Shown in pieces: positions 25,382-32,931 of a stretch of DNA of 64,000 bases. How positions within the stretch are numbered: the stretch's first letter is position 1; each line of letters opens with the position of its first letter. The notes under the pieces are model-generated. The model was not told the origin of the DNA, searched no databases, and saw only the letters and a program-made list of their open reading frames with translations. Source of the DNA: Streptomyces longisporoflavus (GTDB lineage Bacteria; Actinomycetota; Actinomycetes; Streptomycetales; Streptomycetaceae); assembly GCF_014649775.1 (NCBI RefSeq), contig NZ_BMTR01000009.1, positions 304,005-368,004 of the forward strand, written 5' to 3'. Both the position numbers and the translations under genes were made by a program.

Positions 25382-25740
25382 TGGGCGATGTCCTTGCGCA
25401 GGGTGGCCGCGGCGCCGAGGTAGACGTGCGTGATGTCGGCGCGGGGCTTGTCGGACTCGATGTGCGCGAGGACGCGGACGACCCGCGGCATGGCGCCCTC
25501 GATCTGCAGCTCCTGGGCGCAGATCAGCGGGACGTCCACGATGCCGAGCCGGCGCGCCGCCGCCGCGGGGAAGTCGCTGTGCAGGTCGGGCGTCGCGGTG
25601 AACCAGATACTGATCAGGTCCTCCTGCGTCAGTCCGTTCCGCTCGATGATGGCGGTGAGCAGCTCGCTGACCTGCTCGTCCATGTGGTCGGCCGCGTCCC
25701 GCTCCAGTTGGACGGCGCCCCGGACCGCTCGTACCGCCAC
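25378..25740 (-). CDS. aroH: chorismate mutase, AroH class
   Basis: 120 residues, the length of the monofunctional trimeric AroH type. RAVRGAVQLERD at the N-terminus holds the active-site Arg, followed by FTATPDLHSDFPA and PRVVRVLAH with RADITHVYLGAA near the end. It converts chorismate to prephenate for tyrA downstream. GTG 25740 has GAGGAG 7-8 bases upstream. First gene of the operon; the preceding 130 bases contain its probable promoter. Confidence 0.95.
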   Translation of the reverse strand: MAVRAVRGAVQLERDAADHMDEQVSELLTAIIERNGLTQEDLISIWFTATPDLHSDFPAAAARRLGIVDVPLICAQELQIEGAMPRVVRVLAHIESDKPRADITHVYLGAAATLRKDIAQ

Positions 25741-25871
25741 AGTGCTGCTCCTCGCTCGCGTACGTCGACTGATGTACCGACAAGGGTAGTCAGGGCCCCG
25801 GGGACGAGTGCGCGGCGCCCGCCTGCCGAGACGGACGCCGCGTGCCCCGCCGGGGTGGGGTCACGGAGGGG

Positions 25872-26339
25872 TCAGAGCCGCTGGTCCTTGATGATGTCCT
25901 CCAGCGACCCGGACGGGACCTGCCCTTGCGGGGTCAGCTGGTCGACGGCCTGCGGCAGCTGCCGCGCGATCCGGTCGGCGGCCTCGTCACGGCTGACGCC
26001 CGCTTCCTCGGCGACCTTCTCGAGGGTTTCGCCGGGGACGGCCTGTTTGACATGGTCCGGGCTCAGCGGCTGGTTGTCGCCCTTGCCGACCCAGGAGTCG
26101 AGCTGCTCCTGGCTGACCAGGCCGGACTTCGTGATCATGTCGAGGAGGCCGCCCAGCGGATTACTGCCCACGGAACCGGCCTGACCGCCGTTCGCCCCGG
26201 CGACGCCGCCCGCGCCGCCGAGCAGACCGCCGAGGAGCGAGCCGAGGATGTTGCCGCCCTCGGAGCTCCCCAGGTCTCCCTGGCCTCCCCGACCGCCGAG
26301 GAGACCGCCGAGAAGGCTTCCCAGATCATTGCCCGCCAT
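25872..26339 (-). CDS. YidB family protein (DUF937)
   Basis: 155 residues. The N-terminal half is Gly/Leu-rich with repeated GSLLGGLLGG segments; the C-terminal half has the DUF937/YidB helices with SQEQLDSWVGKGDNQPLSPDHV. Function unknown; homologues are small soluble or membrane-associated proteins. ATG 26339 has a weak GAAAGGCG upstream. Single gene, transcribed towards aroH. Confidence 0.85.
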   Translation of the reverse strand: MAGNDLGSLLGGLLGGRGGQGDLGSSEGGNILGSLLGGLLGGAGGVAGANGGQAGSVGSNPLGGLLDMITKSGLVSQEQLDSWVGKGDNQPLSPDHVKQAVPGETLEKVAEEAGVSRDEAADRIARQLPQAVDQLTPQGQVPSGSLEDIIKDQRL

Positions 26340-26540
26340 GGTCGCGCCTTTCGAGTGAGTGGCCGGTCCCGCGCACCGGATCCCGCTCGCCGGGGGCGCG
26401 GGCCTCAGACCCTGTCAATGTCACCCGAATCGCCCTCTGTCGCCACTTGGGCCGATTGGTGGGCGTTCAACTATGGACGCCGGGGCACGGGTCCGCTTGC
26501 ATGGAGGGGCCGTCACGGCCCACGCCTCGGGGGAGGCCGC
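26340..26540. other. divergent intergenic region
   Basis: 200 bases between the yidB-like gene and the Rieske operon, expected to carry promoters for both. A GGGCCGT-ACGGCCC inverted repeat lies near 26507-26521; no confident -35/-10 pair. Confidence 0.35.
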
Positions 26541-27239
26541 ATGAAGCGCTCGGGACCGCTGTACACGCTTCTGGGGGGACTGCTGCTCGCCCTGTTCATG
26601 CTGTCGCTCAACGCGACGACAGGGGAGGGCAATTCGTCGTACGGAAACGACTCACCCGGCGCCGCGTCGCCGGCCCCCTCGTCCGCGAAGCCCACCGGAA
26701 GCACGCCCGCGCCCACCAAGAGCCCGTCCGAGAGGGCGTCCGAGAGCCCGTCCCAGAGCCCGTCCAAGAGGCCTGCCGGGAAGTCCGAGTACGCGGGCCG
26801 CACGGCCGACGACGCCGCAGCGGTCTCCGTCTCGATCCGCGACGACAAGGCCATCGCGTACTACTGCAACGGCCGTGACGCCGAGTCCTGGCTGAAGGGC
26901 GACGTCGAGGACGACGGCTCCATGCGCCTCACCGGCAAGAACGGCGCGAAGCTGGACGCCACGCTCGCCGACAACGCGGTGCGCGGCAAGGTCGAGATCA
27001 ACGAACAGCCGCGGGACTTCACCGCCGCCAGGGCGAAGAAGCCCTCCGGCCTGTACCGCGCGACCACCGAGGTGCGCGGCGCCGAGATCGACGGCGGCTG
27101 GATCGTCCTGCCCGACGGTCGGCAGGTCGGGATCCTCAAGGCGGACGGCAAGCCGCGGCCGGCCCCGCGCCTCGACCCGGAGACCGGCGCCGTCCCGTAC
27201 GACGGCGGCGAACTCACCGCCCGTCCCGTCGTGCCCTGA
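26541..27239 (+). CDS. membrane-anchored secreted hypothetical, first gene of Rieske operon
   Basis: 232 residues. N-terminal anchor (YTLLGGLLLALFMLSL), a Ser/Pro/Lys-rich linker (about 35-80; repeats of ESPSQSPSKR type), and a C-terminal beta-rich domain with AVSVSIRDDKAIAYYCNGRDAESWLKG and GGWIVLPDGRQVGIL. No domain name recognised. ATG 26541 is preceded by GGGGGAGG at 4-5 bases. The two genes downstream encode a DUF6529-type membrane protein and a Rieske protein, so it may be part of a membrane redox module; the role is unknown. Confidence 0.8.
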   Translation: MKRSGPLYTLLGGLLLALFMLSLNATTGEGNSSYGNDSPGAASPAPSSAKPTGSTPAPTKSPSERASESPSQSPSKRPAGKSEYAGRTADDAAAVSVSIRDDKAIAYYCNGRDAESWLKGDVEDDGSMRLTGKNGAKLDATLADNAVRGKVEINEQPRDFTAARAKKPSGLYRATTEVRGAEIDGGWIVLPDGRQVGILKADGKPRPAPRLDPETGAVPYDGGELTARPVVP

Positions 27240-27268
27240 CCCCGCTCCGCCCCGACCAGGGAGCCGCC

Positions 27269-27862
27269 ATGAGCGTCGATCCGAACGCCGCCACACAGGG
27301 CGGATTCGGCCCGCCCCCCGGTGCGGGCGAGCACCGCCGCCCGCACCCCGCCCGCTATCTCGTCCCCGCCCTGGTCGCCTCGGCCGTCGCGGTGGGCCTC
27401 GGGGTGTACGGCAAGTCGCACGACCCCGCGGGCACGGCCTTCAACCTCGCCGGGTTCAGCAGCACGAGCGCGGTCAAGGCCTGGCTGGGCACGACGGCGT
27501 TCGCCTTCGCGCTCCTCCAGATCGTCTCGGCGCTCATGGTGTACGGACGTCTGCCGGGGCCGTCCTGGGCCTCGGTGCTGCACCGCTGGTCGGGCCGGAT
27601 CGCGTTCCTGGTCTCGGTTCCCGTGGCGGTCCACTGTCTCTACGCCCTCGGCTACCAGACGTACTCGACGCGGGTCATGTGGCACTCGCTGCTCGGGTGT
27701 TTCTTCTTCGGCGCGTTCAGCGCCAAGATGCTGCTGCTCCGCTCGGAGAAGCTGCCCGGCTGGCTGCTTCCGGTGGTCGGCGGCCTGGTCTTCGTGGTCC
27801 TCACGGTGGTCTGGTGGACATCGGCGCTGTGGTTCTTCCGTACGTTCGGGGTGACGACATGA
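27269..27862 (+). CDS. DUF6529-like multi-pass membrane protein
   Basis: 197 residues, about five helices. Several His residues lie in or near the helices (LHRWSGR, VHCLYALGY, MWHSLLG), a pattern that suggests haem b ligation as in cytochrome b561-like proteins; this is inference. ATG 27269 has AGGGAG 5 bases upstream. Its stop overlaps the Rieske ATG (ATGA), so the two are translationally coupled. The likely role is a quinol- or haem-linked membrane partner of the Rieske protein. Confidence 0.78.
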   Translation: MSVDPNAATQGGFGPPPGAGEHRRPHPARYLVPALVASAVAVGLGVYGKSHDPAGTAFNLAGFSSTSAVKAWLGTTAFAFALLQIVSALMVYGRLPGPSWASVLHRWSGRIAFLVSVPVAVHCLYALGYQTYSTRVMWHSLLGCFFFGAFSAKMLLLRSEKLPGWLLPVVGGLVFVVLTVVWWTSALWFFRTFGVTT

Positions 27863-28341
27863 GCGGCACACGGCCGTGTCGGCGCGTTGTCCTCGCCGCG
27901 GGCGCCGCGGGCTTTGCGGGCGGCGCGGTCGCGCTGACCGCGGGGTGCAGCAAGTACGGCGACGAGGGCGCGGACCCCGCGCCGCCGCCGAAGTCGCAGC
28001 CCACCTCGGCCGCGCCGTCGGAATCCGACGGGAAGAAGCAACCGCCGCCCAAGGGCGACGAGTTGGCCAGGACATCCGACATACCGGTCGGCGGCGGCAA
28101 GATCTTCAAGGACGAGAAGGTCGTCGTGACCCAGCCCGAGAAGGGTGACTTCAAGGCCTTCTCCGCGGTCTGCACCCACTCGGGCTGCCTGGTCGGCGAG
28201 GTCGCGGGCGGCACGATCAACTGTCCCTGCCACGGCAGCAAGTACAACGTGGCGGACGCCTCGGTGGCGGGCGGCCCCGCGCCACGCCCGCTCCCCCCGC
28301 AGAACATCACGGTCACCGGAAATTCGATCACCCTCGCCTAG
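27859..28341 (+). CDS. Rieske [2Fe-2S] lipoprotein with Tat-like signal
   Basis: 160 residues. Twin-arginine start (RPCRRVVLAAGAAG), a hydrophobic core and lipobox-like LTAGC, then a Pro/Ser/Lys linker (30-65). The Rieske domain has the two cluster motifs CTHSGC (C-x-H-x2-G-C) and CPCHGS, so both Cys-His pairs are present, followed by the PRPLPP loop. It should be folded in the cytoplasm, exported by Tat and anchored outside. It is not part of a bc complex here; the partner is the coupled upstream membrane protein. Confidence 0.92.
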   Translation: MSGTRPCRRVVLAAGAAGFAGGAVALTAGCSKYGDEGADPAPPPKSQPTSAAPSESDGKKQPPPKGDELARTSDIPVGGGKIFKDEKVVVTQPEKGDFKAFSAVCTHSGCLVGEVAGGTINCPCHGSKYNVADASVAGGPAPRPLPPQNITVTGNSITLA

Positions 28342-28363
28342 CCCCTGGCCGTACGCTCCCCGC

Positions 28364-29116
28364 ATGCACAGCCCCACGGACGCCAAGGACGCCAAGGACG
28401 CCAAGGACACCAAGAACGCCGAGGGCCCAGCCCTGGACCTCGTAGGCAACCACACCATCTACGCCTGCGTGATGGGCTCGCGCGCCTTCGGACTGGCCAC
28501 GGACGGCAGCGACACCGACCGCCGGGGCGTCTTCCTGGCCCCCACACCGCTCTTCTGGCGTTTCGAGAAGCCGCCCACGCACGTGGACGGACCGGCGGAG
28601 GAACAATTCAGCTGGGAGGTGGAGCGCTTCTGTGAGCTGGCCCTGCGCGCCAACCCGAACATCCTGGAGTGCCTGCACTCCCCCTTGGTGGAACACGTCA
28701 CGGACACCGGCCGTGAACTCCTCGCCCTGCGGGACGCGTTCCTCTCCCGCCACGCCCACGACACGTTCGCGCGCTACGCCCTGGGCCAGCACAAGAAGCT
28801 CAAGGACGACGTACGACTGCACGGCGCGCCCCGCTGGAAGCACGCCATGCACCTCCTGCGCCTCCTGACCAGCTGCCGCGACCTCCTGCGCACCGGCAGC
28901 CTGACGATCGACGTCGGCGACCGGCGCGAGCCGCTGCTCGCGGTCAGACGCGGTGAGGTGTCCTGGCCCGAGGTCGAGTCCTGGATGCGGCGCCTCGCGG
29001 AAGAGGCGGAAGGGGCGGCCGCCCGCAGCCCGCTTCCCGCCGAGCCGGACCGTGAGCGGGTGGCGGACTTCCTGTTCCGCGTACGGCGGGCGTCAGCATT
29101 GGAGCCGCACGCGTAG
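28364..29116 (+). CDS. nucleotidyltransferase domain protein (RlaP-like)
   Basis: 250 residues. The pol-beta-type signature GSRAFGLATDGSDTDRRG gives the GS and D-x-D active-site pattern; then CLHSPLVEH and a C-terminal helical half with WKHAMHLLRLL. The RlaP family is linked to RNA repair or unknown nucleotide transfer. The N-terminus holds a tandem 9-base repeat (coding DAK units). ATG 28364 lies 6 bases after TACGCT (28352-28357), so it is probably leaderless. Confidence 0.82.
   Translation: MHSPTDAKDAKDAKDTKNAEGPALDLVGNHTIYACVMGSRAFGLATDGSDTDRRGVFLAPTPLFWRFEKPPTHVDGPAEEQFSWEVERFCELALRANPNILECLHSPLVEHVTDTGRELLALRDAFLSRHAHDTFARYALGQHKKLKDDVRLHGAPRWKHAMHLLRLLTSCRDLLRTGSLTIDVGDRREPLLAVRRGEVSWPEVESWMRRLAEEAEGAAARSPLPAEPDRERVADFLFRVRRASALEPHA
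28380..28415 (+). repeat. 9-base tandem repeat in the start of the nucleotidyltransferase gene
   Basis: GACGCCAAG is repeated four times (the last copy imperfect), encoding D-A-K units. In-frame slippage here would change only the disordered N-terminus. Confidence 0.8.
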
Positions 29117-29181
29117 AACATGTCGGAGCAGACGGAGGCGGGACCGGCGTAGAGGTCGGGGCCGGGGCCGGCAGTCGCGGC

Positions 29182-30183
29182 TCAGGAGTCCCAGAGCGCG
29201 CCGAGCGCAAGGAGCTCGTCCCGGTACTCGATCCGCTCGGCCCACTCGGCGGGCCAGGCGTCCGCGCCCAGGTGGGCGCCCGCGAACGCGCCGGTCAGGC
29301 AGGCGATCGAGTCGGAGTCGCCCGAGGTGCAGGCCGCCCGGCGCAGGGCGGTGAGGGGCTCGTCGGGGAACATCAGGAAACAGAGCAGGCCGGTGGCGAG
29401 CGCCTCTTCGGCTATCCAGCCCGCGCCGGTGGCCAGGCAGGGATCGGTCTCCGGGTTGGCGTCGCGCAGCGCTGTCGCGAGGCGTTCCAGGACGGCGAGG
29501 CACTCGTCCCAGCCGCGCGTGATGAAGTGCTCGGGGGTCGGGTCCTGGGAGCGGGTCCACAGGTCGCCGAGCCAGTCGTGCCGGTAGTGGGCGCGATTGT
29601 CGAGGGCGTACGAGCGGAGCAGGCCGACCAGGCCCATCGGTTCCGCGCCCTCGGCGAGCAGCTTGACCGCGTACGCGGTGAGGTCGCCGGCGGCGAGCGC
29701 GGTGGGGTGGCCGTGGGTCAGGGCGGACTGGAGCTGGGCGGCGCCGGCCCGCTGCCCGGCGCTGAGACCGGGGACGAGCCCGACGGGCGCGACGCGCATG
29801 TTGGCGCCGCAGCCCTTGGAGTGCACCTGGCTGGCCTCCTCCCAGGGCTTGCCGGTCTTGAGGAGGTAGCAGGCCTTCAGGCAGGTGTTGCCGGGCGCAC
29901 GGTTGTTCTCCGGCGACTGGTACCACTCCACGAACTCCTCGCGCACCGGCCGCTCCATCCGCTTCGGCACGAGCAGGCCGCGGTCCATGGCGGTACGCAG
30001 GCCGCGGGCAAGGGCCAGCGTCATCTGCGTGTCGTCCGTGACGATCGCGGGCCGGGGCAGCTCCATGTCCCGCCAGGGCCCGCACTTGGCCAGGATCGAC
30101 GGCACGTCGTTGAACTCGGTCGGGAAACCGAGCGCGTCCCCGAGTGCGAGGCCGATCAGGGATCCGGTGGCGGCACGCTTCAT
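29182..30183 (-). CDS. ADP-ribosylglycohydrolase (DraG/ARH type)
   Basis: 333 residues. The family pattern is clear: GLALGDALGFPTEF at the N-terminus, VTDDTQM (metal-binding T-D-D), and near the end TSGDSDSIACLTGAFAGAHLG, which carries the G-D-S-D-S/D metal site. It should remove ADP-ribose from proteins or small molecules, giving ADP-ribose. ATG 30183 overlaps the stop of the NrtR-type gene (ATGA), so the regulator and the enzyme are co-translated. Both deal with ADP-ribose. Confidence 0.9.
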   Translation of the reverse strand: MKRAATGSLIGLALGDALGFPTEFNDVPSILAKCGPWRDMELPRPAIVTDDTQMTLALARGLRTAMDRGLLVPKRMERPVREEFVEWYQSPENNRAPGNTCLKACYLLKTGKPWEEASQVHSKGCGANMRVAPVGLVPGLSAGQRAGAAQLQSALTHGHPTALAAGDLTAYAVKLLAEGAEPMGLVGLLRSYALDNRAHYRHDWLGDLWTRSQDPTPEHFITRGWDECLAVLERLATALRDANPETDPCLATGAGWIAEEALATGLLCFLMFPDEPLTALRRAACTSGDSDSIACLTGAFAGAHLGADAWPAEWAERIEYRDELLALGALWDS

Positions 30184-30917
30184 GAGGGCTTTCCTTCCGG
30201 GGAAACGGTCGTGGGGCGCAGCAGGGGCGGGTGCAGGGAGGTGGCAGGACCGGCGCGGTAGAGGGCGGCCGGTTTGCCCCGGCCGCCGGTCAGGCGCGCG
30301 GCGCCCGGGATCGCCTCGACGAAGCCGGTCGTGCCGAGCACCTTGCGGCGGAAGTTGGCCGGGTCGAGTTCGGCGGCCCACACCGTCTCGTAGACCTGCC
30401 GCAGCTCGCCGAGCGTGAACTCGGGCGGGCAGAAGGCGGTGGCGAGGCCGGTGTACTCGAACTTGGCGCACACGCGGTCGTGGGCGTCGGCGAGGATCCG
30501 GTCGTGGTCGAATGCGAGCGGCCCCGGCGTGCCGTACGGCAGCCATTCCGCGCGGGCGGCGTCGCTGCCCGCGTGCACGGCGGGCGGATCGGGGACGAGT
30601 GCCGCGAAGGCGACCGAGACGACCCGCATCCGCGGATCACGGTCCGGTTCGCTGTAGGTGCGCAGCTGCTCCAGGTGCAGCCCCACGCTGCCGGTGCTGT
30701 CGGCGAGGCCGGTCTCCTCGGCGAGCTCGCGTCCGGCCGCGGTCTCTGCGGACTCGTCCGGCAGCACGAATCCGCCGGGCAGTGCCCACTGTCCCGCGTA
30801 CGGCTCCTGGCCGCGCTCGACGAGCAATACGTGCAGGCGGCCCGCGCGGACGGTGAAGACGGCGAGGTCGACGGTGACGGCGAACGGTTCGAACGCGTAC
30901 TTGTCGTAGCCCTGCAT
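30180..30917 (-). CDS. nrtR: NrtR-type Nudix regulator
   Basis: 245 residues. The N-terminal Nudix domain (about 10-150) has an intact box, G-x5-E-x7-REL-x-EETG-L within FVLPDES and RELAEETGL. The C-terminal winged helix (about 160-235) shows KFEYTGLATAFCPPEFTLGELRQVYETVW and NFRRKVL, the pattern of NrtR repressors, which respond to ADP-ribose and control NAD metabolism. ATG 30917 lies just behind AAGGGGGGAG. A 23-bp palindrome 15 bases upstream is the likely autoregulatory operator. Coupled to the ADP-ribosylglycohydrolase gene. Confidence 0.88.
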   Translation of the reverse strand: MQGYDKYAFEPFAVTVDLAVFTVRAGRLHVLLVERGQEPYAGQWALPGGFVLPDESAETAAGRELAEETGLADSTGSVGLHLEQLRTYSEPDRDPRMRVVSVAFAALVPDPPAVHAGSDAARAEWLPYGTPGPLAFDHDRILADAHDRVCAKFEYTGLATAFCPPEFTLGELRQVYETVWAAELDPANFRRKVLGTTGFVEAIPGAARLTGGRGKPAALYRAGPATSLHPPLLRPTTVSPEGKPS

Positions 30918-30932
30918 GACTCCCCCCTTCCA

Positions 30933-30955
30933 TTTATGGTCAGTGCGACTATAAA
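30933..30955 (-). promoter_or_regulatory. probable NrtR operator
   Basis: A 23-base palindrome with arms TTTAT-x-GTC and GAC-x-ATAAA (8 of 11 pairs), centred on 30944, 15 bases upstream of the nrtR start. Its AT-rich arms stand out in this genome. It fits autoregulation of the nrtR-glycohydrolase operon. Confidence 0.75.
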
Positions 30956-30982
30956 GGTGGTGAGGTGAGCTCCGCAAGGCGC

Positions 30983-31025
30983 AAAAAGGCGGCCGGCCCC
31001 CGCTTCCGCAGGGACCGGCCGCCTT
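30983..31025 (-). terminator. terminator of the scp/rluB operon
   Basis: AAGGCGGCCGG (30986-30996) pairs with CCGGCCGCCTT (31015-31025), followed on the minus strand by a run of five T. It lies 19 bases after the rluB stop. Confidence 0.85.
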
Positions 31026-31043
31026 CGCCGAAACCGGACTCGC

Positions 31044-32264
31044 CTAGAGGTCGACCTCCTGCATCAGCATGCCGACCTCGGTGTTGGACAGCCTGCGCAG
31101 CCATCCCGACTTCTGGTCGCCCAGCGTGATCGGCCCGAAGGACGTCCGCACCAGCTTGTCGACCGGGAAACCCGCCTCCGCGAGCATGCGCCGCACGATG
31201 TGCTTGCGGCCCTCGTGCAGCGTTACCTCGACGAGGTAGTTCTTGCCGGTCTGCTCGACGACGCGGAAGTGGTCCGCGCGGGCGTACCCGTCCTCGAGCT
31301 GGATGCCGTCCTTGAGCTGCTTGCCCAGGTCACGCGGGATCGGGCCGACGATGTGCGCGAGGTAGACCTTCTTCACGCCGTACTTCGGGTGCGTGAGGCG
31401 GTGGGCCAGCTCACCGTGGTTGGTGAGCAGGATGACACCCTCGGTCTCGGTGTCGAGCCGACCCACGTGGAAGAGCCGCGTCTCGCGGTTGGTCACGTAG
31501 TCGCCCAGGCACTGGCGGCCCTCGTTGTCCTCCATGGTGGAGACGACACCGGCGGGCTTGTTCAGCGAGAAGAACTGGTACGACTGGGTGGCGACCGTCA
31601 GGCCGTCGACCTTGATCTCGTCCTTCTCGGGGTCGACGCGCAGGCCCTGCTCCATGACGATCTCGCCGTTGACCTCGACACGCGCCTCGTCGACCAGCTC
31701 CTCGCAGGCGCGGCGCGAGCCGTAGCCCGCACGGGCGAGGATCTTCTGCAGGCGCTCGCCCTCCTGCTCGGCACCGGGGAAGGTCTTGGGCGTGCTCACC
31801 TTCGGCTTGCCCGCGTAGCGCTCGCGGTTGCGCTCTTCCTGCCGTGCGTCGTACTCACGGGACGTCGCGGGGACTCCCGCGCCGCGCCGGTTGTTGCCCC
31901 GCGCCTGGCCCTGGGGCGCCCTGGGGCCGCCCTTGGCGCCTCCGCGCGCGGAGGCACCGCGTCCGGACTTCGGGCCGTCCTGGTTGCCGCCGGGGCCCAC
32001 GTCGTAGCGACGCTCCTCGGGGCGCGGGTTCTTCGGCCTGCTCGGCCTGTCATCCCGCTTGTCGTCGCGCCGGTCGTCACGACGGTCGTCACGACGGTCG
32101 TCCCGGCTGTTGCCGGCACCGCGGTAGTTCCCGCGACCGCCACCGCCACCGCTGCCGCGGGCGCCTCCGCTGCCGCGACCACCGCTGCTGCCACGGCTGC
32201 CGCTGTTGCCACCACGGCTCCCGCCGTTGTTTCCGCTGCTGTTCCTGCCGTTGCTGCTTCGCAT
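31044..32264 (-). CDS. rluB: 23S rRNA pseudouridine synthase, RluB/RsuA family
   Basis: 406 residues. The first 165 residues are a low-complexity extension: Gly/Ser/Arg-rich, then repeated RRDD, then basic. The S4 domain (about 165-215; ERLQKILARAGYGSRRACEELV) and the RsuA/RluB catalytic domain follow, with the active-site Asp in HVGRLDTETEGVILLTNHG and EGRKHIVRRM. It should modify 23S rRNA. ATG 32264 is 10 bases downstream of the scpB stop. The Arg/Gly extension is longer than in most bacteria and may bind RNA; the same RRDD style recurs in the TPR gene at 61568. Confidence 0.9.
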   Translation of the reverse strand: MRSSNGRNSSGNNGGSRGGNSGSRGSSGGRGSGGARGSGGGGGRGNYRGAGNSRDDRRDDRRDDRRDDKRDDRPSRPKNPRPEERRYDVGPGGNQDGPKSGRGASARGGAKGGPRAPQGQARGNNRRGAGVPATSREYDARQEERNRERYAGKPKVSTPKTFPGAEQEGERLQKILARAGYGSRRACEELVDEARVEVNGEIVMEQGLRVDPEKDEIKVDGLTVATQSYQFFSLNKPAGVVSTMEDNEGRQCLGDYVTNRETRLFHVGRLDTETEGVILLTNHGELAHRLTHPKYGVKKVYLAHIVGPIPRDLGKQLKDGIQLEDGYARADHFRVVEQTGKNYLVEVTLHEGRKHIVRRMLAEAGFPVDKLVRTSFGPITLGDQKSGWLRRLSNTEVGMLMQEVDL

Positions 32265-32274
32265 CAAATTTCCG

Positions 32275-32931
32275 TTAGTCGGCTTTGTCCTCGGTGTACT
32301 CGTAACCCGGCGCATCGGGTGCGTCCGGATCGAACGACGGAACGCCTTCCAGCGTCTCGGCCTCGATCGCCTCCGCCTCGGGGAGGAAGGGCGCGAGCTC
32401 CGGGAGCTCGTCCAGGCCGCGCAGGCCCATCCGCTCCAGAAAGTAGTTCGTCGTCCTGTACAGGATCGCACCTGTTTCGGGTTCCGCGCCCGCCTCCTCC
32501 ACCAGACCCCGCTGGAGAAGCGTGCGCATCACCCCGTCACAGTTCACTCCGCGCACCGCGGAGACCCGCGATCGGCTGACCGGCTGGCGGTACGCGACGA
32601 CCGCGAGGGTCTCCAGGGCCGCCTGGGTGAGCCGTGCCTGCTGCCCGTCCAGCACGAAGCGCTCGACGGCGGCGGAGTACTCGGGGCGCGTGTAGAACCG
32701 CCAGCCGCCCGCCACGAGCCGCAGCTCGAAGCCCCTGCGCTGCACGGTGTACTCGTCGGCGAGCTCCCGCACCGCGTCGGCGATCTGCCGCCGGGGCCGG
32801 TCGAGGACCTTGGCGAGGTGCTCCTCGGTCGCCGGTTCGTCGACCACCATGAGTACGGCCTCCAGGGCGGGCCGCAGCTCCAGATCGGCGACGGCACCCA
32901 CCAGATCACCGGCAGGGCTCTCCGCACTCAT
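32275..32931 (-). CDS. scpB: segregation and condensation protein B
   Basis: 218 residues. Two winged helices: residues 20-90 (ALEAVLMVVDEPATEEHLAKVL) and 100-175 (LTQAALETLAVVAYRQPVSRSRVSAVRGVNCDGVMRTLLQRGLVEEAG), with the family pattern of RGVN. It forms the Smc-ScpAB complex. ATG 32931 overlaps the scpA stop (ATGA), with GGAGAAGG upstream, so ScpA and ScpB are coupled. Confidence 0.95.
   Translation of the reverse strand: MSAESPAGDLVGAVADLELRPALEAVLMVVDEPATEEHLAKVLDRPRRQIADAVRELADEYTVQRRGFELRLVAGGWRFYTRPEYSAAVERFVLDGQQARLTQAALETLAVVAYRQPVSRSRVSAVRGVNCDGVMRTLLQRGLVEEAGAEPETGAILYRTTNYFLERMGLRGLDELPELAPFLPEAEAIEAETLEGVPSFDPDAPDAPGYEYTEDKAD

Noticed and set aside
26503..26521. Operator or terminator at the GGGCCGT/ACGGCCC inverted repeat
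   Set aside because: Short GC palindromes of this size are expected often by chance in this genome and its position decides nothing.
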